64,000 nucleotides of DNA, taken from Cervus elaphus. Taxonomy: Eukaryota > Chordata > Mammalia > Artiodactyla > Cervidae. The DNA lies in assembly GCF_910594005.1 (NCBI RefSeq), contig NC_057831.1:41126001-41190000 (forward strand), written 5' to 3'. Made by a program: the position numbers and the translations under genes. The notes under the pieces are model-generated. The model was given only the letters and a program-made list of their open reading frames with translations, made no database searches and had not been told where the DNA came from. Shown here piece after piece: positions 21,960 to 32,440 of the stretch; the stretch's first letter is position 1; each line of letters starts with the position of its first letter.

Positions 21960-21999
21960 CGTGTGTGTGTGTCTGCGCGCGCGCGTGTGCATGTGTGTA
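21960..21999. repeat. Compound GT/CG microsatellite
   Basis: GT units, then five GC units, then GT units. The alternating purine-pyrimidine GC core is of the kind that favours Z-DNA. Confidence 0.88.
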
Positions 22000-22760
22000 A
22001 ACTATATAGAATTGCTTCTTTCCTACTAGATCTCAGTATAAGCCACCAATTTAAAGCCATGAAGCAGAAAAAAAGACCTCTGGTGATTATGTATAATTTA
22101 AATCAAGAAGATAAGATGGTCATGAATTTAGTGCTGAGATTTTGCCCTTGCCTTCAATAAGGGTTAGCCTGTGTGGATCCCATTCCCGTTTAAGGATTCT
22201 CTTGTTTTAAGATGCTGGGCCTAACCGTGCTTTCTTAGAAGGTCTATTTGAAATATTCTGGGGTTTCAAAGTATTGCTTAATTATAACAAAAAGCTTCTA
22301 TCTTAAAACTATGAAGTCAAGATTACATTTTTACTTTTTTAGGACAGTTTGAAGAGGTAAGGCCTTCTCTAAAGGACCACATATAGCTATCGATAAAGTA
22401 GATGGTATGGATTGCTTTATGCTATAATACATTGATTTAGGCCAGACATTTTAGTTATCACCAGTTTAACATTTAGTACTTTTGAAGAGCATGTACAATA
22501 TTCAGTTTCTGAGAAAAGGCAAACCATTAGATGTAAGGACTGAAATGAACTTCAGAATCTTCTAGCTGTCGCATGCTCTTCTGAATGCCCATGGTAAATA
22601 GAGCTTATTTACAAGGATATATTATTTTTCAGAATCCAGAAATGGTCTAAGAATCCCTCTCTACACAGTGCTTTAAGCATTCACTGATAATGGGTATGAG
22701 TGGGCTCATGACATTGGACCTACTTGCCAATACCACTGTAAATCGAGCTCTTTCATTCAC
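22000..22760. other. Unassigned sequence
   Basis: Nothing recognised. The 79-codon frame at 21921-22160 includes the microsatellite and is not credible as a gene. Confidence 0.35.
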
Positions 22761-22816
22761 AGAGGACTACAGTCCATAGGGTTGCAGAGAGCCGGACCCT
22801 ACTGAAGTGACTTAGC
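22761..22816 (+). mobile_element. Bov-A 3' fragment, 56 bp
   Basis: ggactacagtccatagggtt, gcagagagccggac and cctactgaagtgacttagc are the last bases of a sense Bov-A unit. It abuts a BovB end in the opposite orientation. Confidence 0.7.
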
Positions 22817-22825
22817 CTGCATCAG

Positions 22826-23250
22826 TCGGTTCAGTTCCATCACTCAGTCGTGTCCGACTCTGCGACCCCATGAATCACAGCATGCCAGGCCTCCTTGTCC
22901 ATCACCAGCTCCTGGAGTTTACTCAGAGTCATGCCCATAGAGTCGGTGATGCCATCCAGCCATCTCCTCCTCTGTCGTCCCCTTCTCCTCCTGCCCCTAA
23001 TCCCTCCCAGCATCAGGGTCTTTTCCAGTGAGTCAACTCTTCACATCAGGTGGCCAAAGTGTTGGAGTGTCAGCTTCAGCATCAGCCCTTCCAATGAATA
23101 CCCAGGACTGATCTCCTTTAGGATGGACTGGTTGGATCTCCTTGCAGTCCAAGGGACTCTCCAGAGTCTTCTCCAATACCACAGTTCAAAAGCATCAATT
23201 CTTCAGTACTCAGCTTTCTTCACAGTCCAACTCTCACATCCATACATGCA
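22826..23250 (-). mobile_element. BovB 3' end, antisense, 5' truncated
   Basis: BovB is an RTE-clade LINE with APE and reverse transcriptase domains, transferred horizontally into ruminants. This copy keeps only the C-terminal end of the ORF and the short 3' UTR: cagtcgtgtccgactctgcg, tgccatccagccatctcctc, tcttcacatcaggtggccaa and ggactggttggatctccttg. Frames on either strand here are remnants. Confidence 0.93.
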
Positions 23251-24029
23251 TACACACATGCAAAACTGATTTTCAGAATGGTGCTGTGACTTATCCAAGG
23301 CCAAGCAGGTCAGTAGCCAAGTTGCTTCTATTTCTAAGATTACATGCTACCTCTGCTCATTAGCCCAACTACTTGGTATGGAGATTGTGTTTGGCAAGGG
23401 GATGATTTTTGATTGAGTTCCCAGTTGCCTTCTCATCAACATTAAAATCAACAGGTTTCTACTGATAGAGCTCCTTCCCACCCCCACAGTGGTTCCAGAA
23501 TTTAACTGCCAAATGTGCAGCTTCCTGTGTTTAAAATTGTCTGCTCCTATTTCTTTTCTTGCAGAGATTATTCTTTCCTTCTGTTTCCATGTAAGACTTG
23601 ATTATAATATCAAACAAAGGAAAAGAAAGTGTTAAAATGGTTCAATGAATACCCTGAGGGATGCTGGCTTTAAACCAATGCTTATATTTAAGTGGGGGAA
23701 TTAAATGATATTGCATTAAAAGAAACTGAAATATGACCCATTGCTGAGAGAAGAGAGAAACATTTTTCAAAAAGGATTTGTTCAAGATGATGCTTAATAT
23801 GGATCTGCTTACATATCACATAGAGATTTTGAATAGCTCCATCAGTGTCGTTTCAGAGGCAGATTAGAGTAGACATCAAGAAGAAATCCCTTGTGTTCAA
23901 GTCACCACCTCCCACTGAACCAATTACACTCCTTTGTCATGAAATCACTAAGATTTAACACAGCATTGTCACAAAGCTTGAAGGTCATTCAGCGGCCTTA
24001 GCATTAACTCCATCTGACTTGTCGTATTG
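23251..24029. other. Unassigned sequence
   Basis: Nothing recognised. Composition is ordinary. Confidence 0.35.
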
Positions 24030-24740
24030 GTTTTTATTCTTCGTAGTCTCAGTAAGCAACCACCTCATCCTCCCAGTTACTACACCCAGAAATCCAAGAA
24101 TTATGCTAACCCCTTTTCATGTTCTCACTTGCACATCCCATGCATGAGCAAGGCCCACTGGCTTCAAGTTCGCAACATAGCTACCTCCATCCATCTCTCC
24201 CTGTCTTCACTCTTCCCAGCCTAGTTCATGCTGCGCTCCCCTCTCACATCAGCTACAATAGTGAACGACAGAATGGTGGTCCTGCGTCTTCTCTACTTCC
24301 CATGCTCCAGTCTATATTTCATAGTGGTCAGGGAGATTTTCCTATCACCAGAACCACATAATGCTACTCCAAGCCTTGAAACTTTCCAATGGAAATCAAC
24401 ACAGAATAAATCCTAACTCCTTTACACAGCCTGCAAATTTCTGGACCCGGCATTTTTCCCTAGTCTTATCTTGTAATCTTCTCTTCCCTCATTGTACTCC
24501 TGGAATGCAAGTCCTTTCAATTCATTAGAAATGCTTTTCTCTTCCCCATCTCATTGTCTTTCCACAAGCAAGTCCTTTTTCTGGAAAATGCATTTCCCTG
24601 TTCTTCACAAGGCTGAATTTGTCTTATCTTTCTGGCCTTGGTTTAAACATTTTCTTAGCACAAAACACCCCCCCGAAGCAGAGTCTGTTAGTATTCTTCC
24701 CACATCACCTTGGGTCTCCCTTTTATCTTCATGAGCATGA
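24030..24740 (+). mobile_element. L2 LINE, ORF2 3' region (sense)
   Basis: Follows the L2 3' ORF2 order: cagctacaatagtgaacgac, cagggagattttcctatcac, ccaagccttgaaactttcca, aaatcctaactcctttacac and ggaatgcaagtcctttcaat. The end matches the region before the L2 3' UTR. Frames of 65-80 codons are broken remnants. Confidence 0.6.
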
Positions 24741-25194
24741 ACCCCAGTGTGCTTTGACTCCCAATTGCCGGCACCTGTGTCTCTTTGTCAGAGGATGAGT
24801 TTCAGGCTGCCAAAATGACTTTGGCTGTACTTGGAGAGCTGAAAGTGCCTACTGATTTATATTCTTCTCCACCCTAGAGTACAACCTTAGCCAATGCCTG
24901 ATGGATGAGGAGTATAAATGCTCCAGCTCCCTCGATTCATGACTGGTCCAACTTCGAAGCTGAACTTCCATTCCATTACAGCTCTCTTGCAGGACTGAGC
25001 CAAAGTTGTCCTCTGAGAGCCTTTGCTTCATATTTCTCCCTTCCTTTCCTGGACCTATTTCCATTTCTCAACCACATTTCCCTGGAAGCACCTTCTGATA
25101 TTTCATATTGACACAAAATTGAATCTGAAGATCTGCTTCAGGAAAAGAAAGCAAAGAGGCTACCCCAACTTTTACCCAATTGCTCTCCAACAAT
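24741..25194. other. Unassigned sequence between two L2 blocks
   Basis: Not recognisable as L2. It contains a gagtataaatgctcc motif near 24910 that resembles a TATA box, so it may be an old LTR or other insertion into the L2. No terminal repeats could be found by eye. Confidence 0.35.
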
Positions 25195-25490
25195 GTGCCC
25201 CACTCATTTTCTTTGTAACATGTGTCAAAAGCTATTCTTATAGATTGAGTCACTTGTTCAGTTGTTTATTATCTTTATCTCTGATGGACTGTGAACAAAT
25301 TGAAGGCAGGACTGTATCTCTCTCTTCAGCTAGTATATCCCCAGCACCTAGAACAGATTTTGGCTCATGGTGGTGGTGGTTTAGTCACTAAGTCATATCC
25401 AACTGGGACCCCTTGGACTTTAGTTCACCAAGCTCCTCTGTCCATGGGATTTCCCAGGAAAGAATACTGGAGTTTGGCTCATTCTAGCTG
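25195..25490 (+). mobile_element. L2 LINE 3' end (sense), split by a Bov-A
   Basis: ttcagttgtttattatcttt, gactgtgaacaaattgaagg, caggactgtatctctctctt and tatccccagcacctagaaca are the L2 3' UTR. The element is interrupted at 25369-25472 and ends in a worn AATTAATATTTTTAATGAAGAA. Confidence 0.62.
25359..25482 (-). mobile_element. Short Bov-A/Bov-tA fragment with exact TSD
   Basis: A 104-bp antisense piece (25369-25472) made of the BovB-like part only, preceded by (GGT)n. It is flanked by exact 10-bp repeats tttggctcat at 25359-25368 and 25473-25482, so the short copy is a complete 5'-truncated insertion. Confidence 0.9.
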
Positions 25491-25724
25491 CCTAATTAAT
25501 ATTTTTAATGAAGAATAAGTAATAAAACCTTTACCAATGCTCCTCTTCATTCAAGCTGAATTACACCTGTCTCTTTCCATAGCTTCCATCAAGTAGCTTA
25601 TTATTAGGCTCCAGGTTTTCATGGAGCTTGACTAAAGGGTAGTGTGTCTTAGTCCTGTTAACATAAGTAATCTATGTGGTAATTCTAGTTGTTATAACAT
25701 ACCTTTATCTTTTAAGAATTTATG

Positions 25725-26165
25725 ATGTGCCAGGTAGAACTAAGGTAGAGACATATTTTATTAAATGTTAGCAAACACCTTTGTAAGGAAGGTGCATTAT
25801 CTATGTGTTTCAGAAGAGAAAACTAAAGTTCATAACTAAAGAATGTGCCCAAAGTCACCCAGCTCATCAGTGTGAAGGTGCTCTCAGAACCCGGTGTGAA
25901 GTGTCAGCCACTCAGTCATGTCCAATTCTACAACCCCACGGACTGTAGCCCACCAGGCTTCTCTGTCCTTGAAATTCTTCAGGCAAGAATACTGGAGTGG
26001 ATAGCCATTCCATTCTCCAGGGGATCTTCCCAGCCCAGGGATCAAATCTGGGTCTTCCTGCATTGCAGGCAGATTCTTTACCATCTGAGTAACCAGTGAA
26101 GCCCATTAGAACCCAAGTTGACTGCAAATTACATTCCCTTAACTCTCATCATGCTATCTCTGTGG
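25725..26165 (-). mobile_element. MIR SINE (antisense), split by a Bov-tA
   Basis: 25725-25892 (tatgatgtgccaggtagaac, gaaggtgcattatctatgtg, agaatgtgcccaaagtcacc, cagctcatcagtgtg) continues after the Bov-tA in 26108-26165 (agaacccaagttgactgc). Confidence 0.68.
25886..26114 (-). mobile_element. Bov-tA SINE with target-site duplication
   Basis: Antisense copy at 25893-26107 flanked by exact agaaccc repeats (25886-25892, 26108-26114). It lies inside an antisense MIR, in the GAACCC box of the MIR tRNA head. Confidence 0.94.
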
Positions 26166-26609
26166 GGTTTGCTTAGCTTCAACCATATTGTTGAGTATTA
26201 ATCAACTGAAAAGACTGAGGTTCTGGGCCTTCAGAGTAGACACCAAATCCCAGAATGCCATGACTTATTCCAACAACTATTCAGCTCCAGTTGGCCTTGA
26301 TGCCCAAAATGTCACTGCCACTTTCTGCTCTCAGCAGAGCCAGTACTCTAGCACAGGATTGTCTGACCCCAAAACTATAGCCCATTTCCTGCCAAAGATA
26401 ACAGGTATTAAAGATAGGGAACTTCTTTGCTTTCTATGCCCTAAATGAAATGGTAAAGACTTGGAGCCTAGAGAGGATGAGTATGAGTGGAGGGGAGTTT
26501 TGGAAGAGCTGTTGTAAAGTTGAATCATTTCACAAAATAAAGTTAGGTCTGTTGTCCAAGGAGACAATCTGGAAGAGTTGAAAAGCCCAGGGAATGATGT
26601 AGGAGTAGC
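26166..26609. other. Unassigned sequence
   Basis: Nothing recognised. Frames of 86 codons (26188-26448, +) and 78 codons (26331-26567, -) have no visible domain. Confidence 0.35.
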
Positions 26610-26720
26610 ACTGAATTATTTAATGTATTCAACTACTTCTATGTATCCAATGTGTACATATAGCTAGTATGCACTTAATATGAGAAAGACACACCAAAAT
26701 AGGAACCAAAAAGAGTCCTT
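26610..26720 (-). mobile_element. L2 end fragment (antisense), weak
   Basis: ttatttaatgtattcaacta followed by cttctatgtatcc is a worn antisense L2 hallmark. It precedes the MIR and the antisense L2 block at 27080. Confidence 0.35.
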
Positions 26721-26752
26721 CTAATACCAGTGTGGGAATAGAGATGTTTAGC

Positions 26753-27015
26753 ATTGTGGTTGAGAATGTAATGTAGAAGTTAATGCTTATGCTTAGGAGG
26801 TTTACTGCCGAACTTAAATGCTGGCTTTATGTCTCACTTATTAGCTGTGTTTTTAAATCTCTCTGTGCCTGAGTTTCCTCATGTATAAAGTGAAGATAAA
26901 AATGCTATACCTATCTCAGCATTTTCCTGGAGATTCAATGAATTAGTATTTCTAAATTTCTTTGAACAATGCCTGACACACAGTGAGCACCACTGAAGAG
27001 TTTGTTCAATAAAGA
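26753..27015 (+). mobile_element. MIR SINE (sense), near full length
   Basis: gcattgtggttgagaatgta, aaatgctggctttatgtctc, acttattagctgtg, tctctctgtgcctgagtttc, gcctgacacacagtgagcac follow the sense MIR order from tRNA head to 3' end. Confidence 0.75.
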
Positions 27016-27079
27016 GATAAGATCTAGAATAAAACAGATACAAGCTATTACAAGCATACAGAAAGGAATTCTTAACTCA

Positions 27080-27560
27080 TCTTGGAGTGAAGTGCAAGGA
27101 TCAGAAAAGGATCACAGAGATGTAAGATGTGAGGTAAGTCTTAAGCAATGATTTGGAATTCACCAATGAAAGAAACGAAGGAAAGAGAAAGAAGGCAGAC
27201 AGGCAGAGGAACAGCCCAGGCCAAGTCTGGGAGGTGAGAAGCTGCTTGTTATATACCTGAAGTATACCTGAGTGTATTTGAACAGGTAATAAGAAAAGAG
27301 GGGTGGTGAGATATAATAATATTAAGAGGAATCAAGCCATCCAAAGCCTTATAGGATAAAACGGGAGTTCTAACTTCTGTCATTCATGAAGTATTTTTAG
27401 AGAACATTAAGCAAGAATTTCACAATCAGATTTGTAGTCTACAAAGATCACTTTGACCACAGTGTGGAGGATGGATTTTATTGAGTGGAGCGGGGAACAT
27501 GGAAACCACTTACTGACCTGCAGGAGTGAGCCAGGCAAGAGTGGCCAGAGCTGAAAATAA
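27080..27560 (-). mobile_element. L2 LINE (antisense)
   Basis: tgtgaggtaagtcttaagca, aggcagaggaacagcccagg, agccatccaaagccttatag, caagaatttcacaatcagat and gatcactttgaccacagtgt correspond to the antisense L2 'gacatttgagc...ggaacagc...gggccttgtaggcc...catgatctga...ggatcactctggc' order. Confidence 0.65.
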
Positions 27561-27954
27561 TAAATTTTTATGGGAAAGCTGATTTCTGGGAAATGATAGC
27601 AAAAGACAAACCAATTTTGCTTGTGATGGTCAAACTTGTAGTAGTTTTTTTTTGAGTGAAGATACTGACCTCTGAGGCAAAGAGACAGAAGTACAATGTA
27701 AAATAACCTTCACAGTGAGAAATCAATGCTCCAAATTAAAAGCCAATAGTCTTCAACTATTTGATGGGTGGAAGGGCAGTTAAGTAATGCCATTTGTTTC
27801 TGACTTTTGAACACTTGGAATAAGCTATCAATTTTTATGCTGCCTGGAACATGGAAGAAATCATTATATATTTTAAAGGGCTGAGGAACTGTATAAAGTA
27901 TCTATAAGTAAGTGTTGATGAATTACTTCAGTAACATTGTAATAGGAATTTCAT
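27561..27954. other. Unassigned sequence
   Basis: Nothing recognised beyond possible continuation of the worn L2. Confidence 0.35.
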
Positions 27955-28140
27955 GACCACTTGGTCATTTCCACTATGCTAGCACACTACATATATTATC
28001 TCAGTCCTCTCAATAATTCAATAAGATAGGTATTACGAGTACCATTTCACAGATGAGAAATAGAGGTTTAAAGAGACTTAAATTTATTTGTTTACTGTCA
28101 TAGGAATATCAATGGCAGGGCAGAGAACTCACATTTTTAA
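27955..28140 (-). mobile_element. MIR SINE (antisense)
   Basis: tattatctcagtcctctcaa, taagataggtattacgagta, ccatttcacagatgagaaat and tgtcataggaatatcaatgg follow antisense MIR. Confidence 0.72.
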
Positions 28141-28449
28141 AGGTTAGGGACTTCATACTGATTACATTTGTGGGGTTAGCTTCTGTCATATATGTATTAG
28201 GGAAATAAACATACAACTTAATAATGCATGCTGGTAACAAAAAAGACTGCTTTTCCTATTTCAGTCTCTTTATACACATTATTCCTTGGTTTTCAAATAA
28301 TTTTTTTTTTTCAGTTAAGGCTCAGCATCTGATGTACACTAACAAATGAGTTATGCCAAACAAGCAAAAAACTGGAAAAAAAAATTGAGAGTAACCCAGA
28401 CTGACCATATGATAACAGTTCCTTGTTAATAGAAAGAGACATAATACAG

Positions 28450-28665
28450 TTATGACAAGTTGGATGATGTGGAGTCAGCCAGGATGGAATTCAAATCTGA
28501 GTTCTATCATTTACTACTGGTGAGATATTAAGCAAGTCACATAGTCTCTCTAAGCCTCAGTTTCCTTTTCTGTGAAATGGGGATGATGGCTACTATAACA
28601 CAGGTTATGAGATTAAAAGAGGTAATATAGGCAAAGTGCCTAGTTCAGCTTGATATTACAGATCA
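28450..28665 (+). mobile_element. MIR SINE (sense)
   Basis: gtggagtcagccaggatgga, aattcaaatctgagttctat, aagcaagtcacatagtctct, ctaagcctcagtttcctttt and gtgaaatggggatgatggct are a well-preserved sense MIR. Confidence 0.78.
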
Positions 28666-28807
28666 GATAACACAGTGATGATGAAAATAATGAATATTGG
28701 CTCAAGTTTGGTTACTTTTTCCCCAAATATAACAAACTCAAACATTTTGTATTATTGGATTTGCCTAGGTAGAATACTATTCATAGTGGCAGTTTCTCAT
28801 TGTTTTT

Positions 28808-28842
<35 letters not shown>

Positions 28843-29569
28843 TTAATTGAATTTGTTTTTCATTGAAGAGTGCATTAAGCTGCCTTTTAATTTTCTCATG
28901 AGGGTAATGTCCTGCCCTATCTTTGGCTAATCTCAGGCCCTGAATGGAAAAGGTGAATGTTTAAAATCTCTACTAGAGTTATTTTTATACCATGTATCCT
29001 GTGTACAACACAACAGTCCTGCAACTAAATTTCACAATACATTTTAAAAGGTCAGTTTTAATGAATTGGGCTTTTCATGTATCAATCTTTCTACATTTAC
29101 ATTTTCTGAAACTTCAACTGCAGAGTTTTCTTAAACTAACCGAATAAATATTCAAGTCTCAGTGTGTATTTTGAAATGACTATTTGCATAATAATGTTTT
29201 TAGATGAAAACAGAGTCTCTGGCTGCACATAAACAGGTTTTACTGATCTTTTAATGGGACCAACTGAAACACAGAGGCCTTTAACATCAAACAGTGCTCT
29301 CAATGCTTATGAATGCTTGTATAGAGATGCCATTTTCTCTTCTAACCTTTTCTTCCTTTAATACAAATACTACTATGTTTTCTTTCACTAATTAGCCATT
29401 AACGTTCCACAAAATTAATTTGGAAGACATAGATCACTTGACAGAGTTCTAAATTAATGAGCTTGACTTTATCTTGAGGGAGGTAGGGGAGAACAGAAAA
29501 TTATAGACATGTGCTGACCTCTGCTTCCATTAAGAAGAGTGTTTCTTACAATGTCTGAGCCTGTGGGCT
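28666..29569. other. Unassigned sequence with a (GT)14 tract
   Basis: A GT microsatellite lies at 28811-28838. Nothing else was recognised in this AT-rich block. Confidence 0.4.
28811..28838. repeat. (GT)n microsatellite
   Basis: About 14 uninterrupted TG units, likely polymorphic. Confidence 0.93.
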
Positions 29570-30360
29570 ATTTGAACTAAGGAGCAACTCACCAATAATT
29601 TCTTAACACCAGTTTTATGTCAGGCAGTGTTTTAGGCATGCAGTATGGAGGGGAAAACATGAAAAGAAGAGAATGCATAAGATATGGTAACACTTGCCTT
29701 GAAAGGATTTACAGTGTGGTTGAGGAGTCTGAATAGGAAACAGGTGGTTAAAGTCTGGTTAGGGGTCCATGGGAGGACAACCAAGAATCACTTTGTCAAG
29801 TCTTGAGATTGGTAGTCAGGGAGAGCTTCCTGGAAAAAGTCATGGCTAGAGCTAAGATGTGAAAAATGAGAGAGAAAGTCTTAGGGAATGGGAGGAGGAG
29901 GTGATGAATAGTGCCTACCAAGCAAGAGAAACAGTATCTAGAAATGCTCCTGTTCTGGCAAACCAAAAAAACAATGTCTACAAATGCCCCAGTTCTGGCG
30001 CACTTTATCTTGATTAGTAATATACTAGTATTTCAGTATGGCTGGAAAGTAGAGTTCATAAGGTGGGGTATCAAAAGGTAAACCAAACAATCAGCAGGTG
30101 ACTTGCATGCTCTGTTAAAGAGCCTGGCTGTGGTTTTATAGAGAAAGATGGTATAGTCATAAATTGGCTATTGTGAGGAAGGAGGACTAGAACGCTGCTA
30201 AGAAGAAGATGGAGAAACATCTTAGAAGGTGGACTTAATGATCTAAGTGAAACATGGTTTTCTAGTGATGGAAGATGTATTGGATCCAAAGATAATTCGT
30301 ATAGCTGATAGAAAGGGTTTGGTGATTGACTAGGTGTCACAAATTTCACAAAATTAGGGG
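29570..30360 (-). mobile_element. L2 LINE (antisense)
   Basis: Starts at the antisense L2 3' end (ttatgtcaggcagtgtttta), continues through acttgccttgaaaggattta, agggagagcttcctggaaaa, gctaagatgtgaaaaatgag and agaacgctgctaagaagaag. A partial 40-bp tandem duplication lies at 29931-30000. Confidence 0.62.
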
Positions 30361-30702
30361 ACTGCCTCTGGGCAAATTCAATGTATCCATCTATAACTTT
30401 TCACTGACTTCTTCAGTCCCATTCTTTTTCTTAGGGTGGCTTGGTTGAACATTGCCATGAGTCACAATAAACTAAATTAGAAACTTTCAAGAAGGGAAGA
30501 GAAAATAGATGGCTCAAAAGTTGGAGGAAGGAAAAAGACATAAGAGGCCTGGAAAGAACTGGAACCCTGGGAGTCAAAGCTCAAATTAGGCCCCACCTGC
30601 AGCAGCTGCAAAACTCTCAGAATTATCCTTGGTTTTGCATGGGACCTAAAAAGAAATAGTTTGGCAAGAGAAACTAAAAATTAAATGCACCTTAGTTCTG
30701 CC
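30361..30702. other. Unassigned sequence
   Basis: Nothing recognised. Confidence 0.35.
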
Positions 30703-30902
30703 TATTGTTGTTTAGTCGCTAAGTCATCTGACTCTTTTGCGACCCCATGGACTGTTGCCAGCCCAGGCCCCTCTGTCAATGGGATTTCCCAGGCAAGAAT
30801 ACTGGAATGGGTTGCCAGCTCCTTTTTCAGAGGATCTTCCTGACTCAGGGATCTCCTGAACTGGCAGGTGGATTCTTTACCACTGAGCCAGCAAAGAACC
30901 CC
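30703..30902 (-). mobile_element. Bov-tA SINE
   Basis: Antisense copy beginning ttgttgtttagtcgctaagt and ending at the reversed head. About 20 bases of the tRNA half around the B box are missing (agggatctcctgaactggca). No TSD seen. Confidence 0.92.
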
Positions 30903-31865
30903 ATGAGGTCATAAACTACTGCTTATTTATTTTTTCAGCAAAAATGTCAGGAGGTCATAGCCAGACACTAATGGCTCAGAGTCATTAGTCTATGAGATTC
31001 ATGGCATAGCATTTCATTCTTGCTTTGAAAAATCAGATGAATCTGAGACATTTGATGAGTTCCCATTCTGCTCTTGTCTTTCCAGGTAAAATGGAAACCA
31101 TCAGATAGGAAAGAATTGCTTTTTATTTCTAAATATTGAGCTTGCTATCTAGACAAAGCAAAAGCTGTCAGTAGTAAGTCAAAAACACTGATTCATACTT
31201 GGAGACACAGAATCTCAGAGGATGTGACATTACTTGTGTTCATACACTCTGAACACGTGTGATTTATGATTTTCAGGGTGCCAGTGCTTATAAATAGTTC
31301 TTGGAAGCAACTATACTAACATCGTCTGAAGGAGTTTTGGAGTCAAAAGGAGAGACTTGAAGGGGTCTTTTTGTCTTTGATAAGGGTAGAAGGGGTAGAA
31401 GCAGGAGGTATAAACGTGTAAGTGGTCTTGGCCTCATGATCACTGCATGATGCTTTTAAACAGTATCTCTGGAAGCCTAGGATCAATAAGAGAAATAAAA
31501 TCTTGCCGTAAATAAAACAGCAGGTTGCTAAAAGACTCACAATTAAAGAAAACAGGACAGAAACTATTGATAAAAACAGGAAAGGAAAAGAATTATCACG
31601 TAGTTTGGCAGTAATTTATTGAGAATGGGAAAGTAAATTATTTAGCAATCAAAAATGCTCTTAAGATAGGGTGAGACAGAGAGGTAAAACTCTTAGAAGC
31701 ACTCACAGAGAGTATTTAGTCTTCATGCTCTTTCTCCACCAGCACTCCATACATTTGCCTTATTTTACTATTTTTTAAAGAACCATCATTACTTAACTGT
31801 AGAATATGAAGAATGCCTCTTCTTAGTCAAATAGAATTACTAAATTACTAGCAATTTATCTTGAG
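30903..31865. other. Unassigned sequence
   Basis: Nothing recognised. A small inverted repeat (actaatg and cattagt, nine bases apart) is at about 30967-30989. Confidence 0.35.
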
Positions 31866-32108
31866 GCAGTTATCATATAGTGGTCAGGCACACAGTCTCA
31901 AAAGCACACTGCTAAGTTCCATTGCCAACTAGATACTTTTTGACATTTTTCTTAAGCTTTCTGTGCCCTTGTTTCATCATGTATAATTCAGGATAACAGT
32001 AATACTCACTGCATAGGTTGCTGGAAGAGTAATTGAGTTATTACATGAAAAATACTGAGAATAGTATCTGGCCTATTATAAATACTGTATAAGATTTGGC
32101 TTTTATTA
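31866..32108 (+). mobile_element. MIR SINE (sense), near full length
   Basis: ttatcatatagtggtcaggc, cacacagtctcaaaagcaca, gccaactagatactttttga, gtgcccttgtttcatcatgt, cactgcataggttgctggaa and aatagtatctggcctattat follow sense MIR. Confidence 0.75.
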
Positions 32109-32134
32109 TTTATTCATATGTAAAAAAGAACACT

Positions 32135-32440
32135 AAAGTATGATAATAACTAATATTTCTGAGTGCTCTCTGTAAATCAGATATCTTGCTGAGCATTCCG
32201 TATGCAATATACCTCATGGCAACCTATTAGATAGAATTATGATCACTATTATTATTCTTTGGCCATGCCCTGCAGCTTTCAGGGTCTTAGTTCCCCGGCC
32301 AGGGATGGAACTTCAGCCCTGGCAGTGAAGGCTCTGAGTCCTAGCCACTGAACCACCAGGGAATTCCCTAGATATAATGATTATTAACCCCATTTTCCAG
32401 ATTAAGAAATTCAGCAACAAAACTCAAGCTGGAAGATGAT
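32135..32440 (-). mobile_element. MIR SINE (antisense), split by CHR-2
   Basis: 32135-32255 (ctgagtgctctctgtaaatc, tcatggcaacctattagata) resumes at about 32369-32440 (accccattttccagattaag) after a CHR-2 insertion. Confidence 0.66.
32256..32368 (-). mobile_element. CHR-2 SINE (antisense)
   Basis: tttggccatgccctgcagct, ttagttccccggccagggat, gaaggctctgagtcctagcc and ccaccagggaattccc are a nearly intact antisense CHR-2. It inserted into an older MIR. Confidence 0.88.

Noticed and set aside
22761..23250. Bov-A fragment and BovB end as one chimeric element
   Set aside because: They are in opposite orientations and no common TSD is visible, so two separate insertions are simpler.
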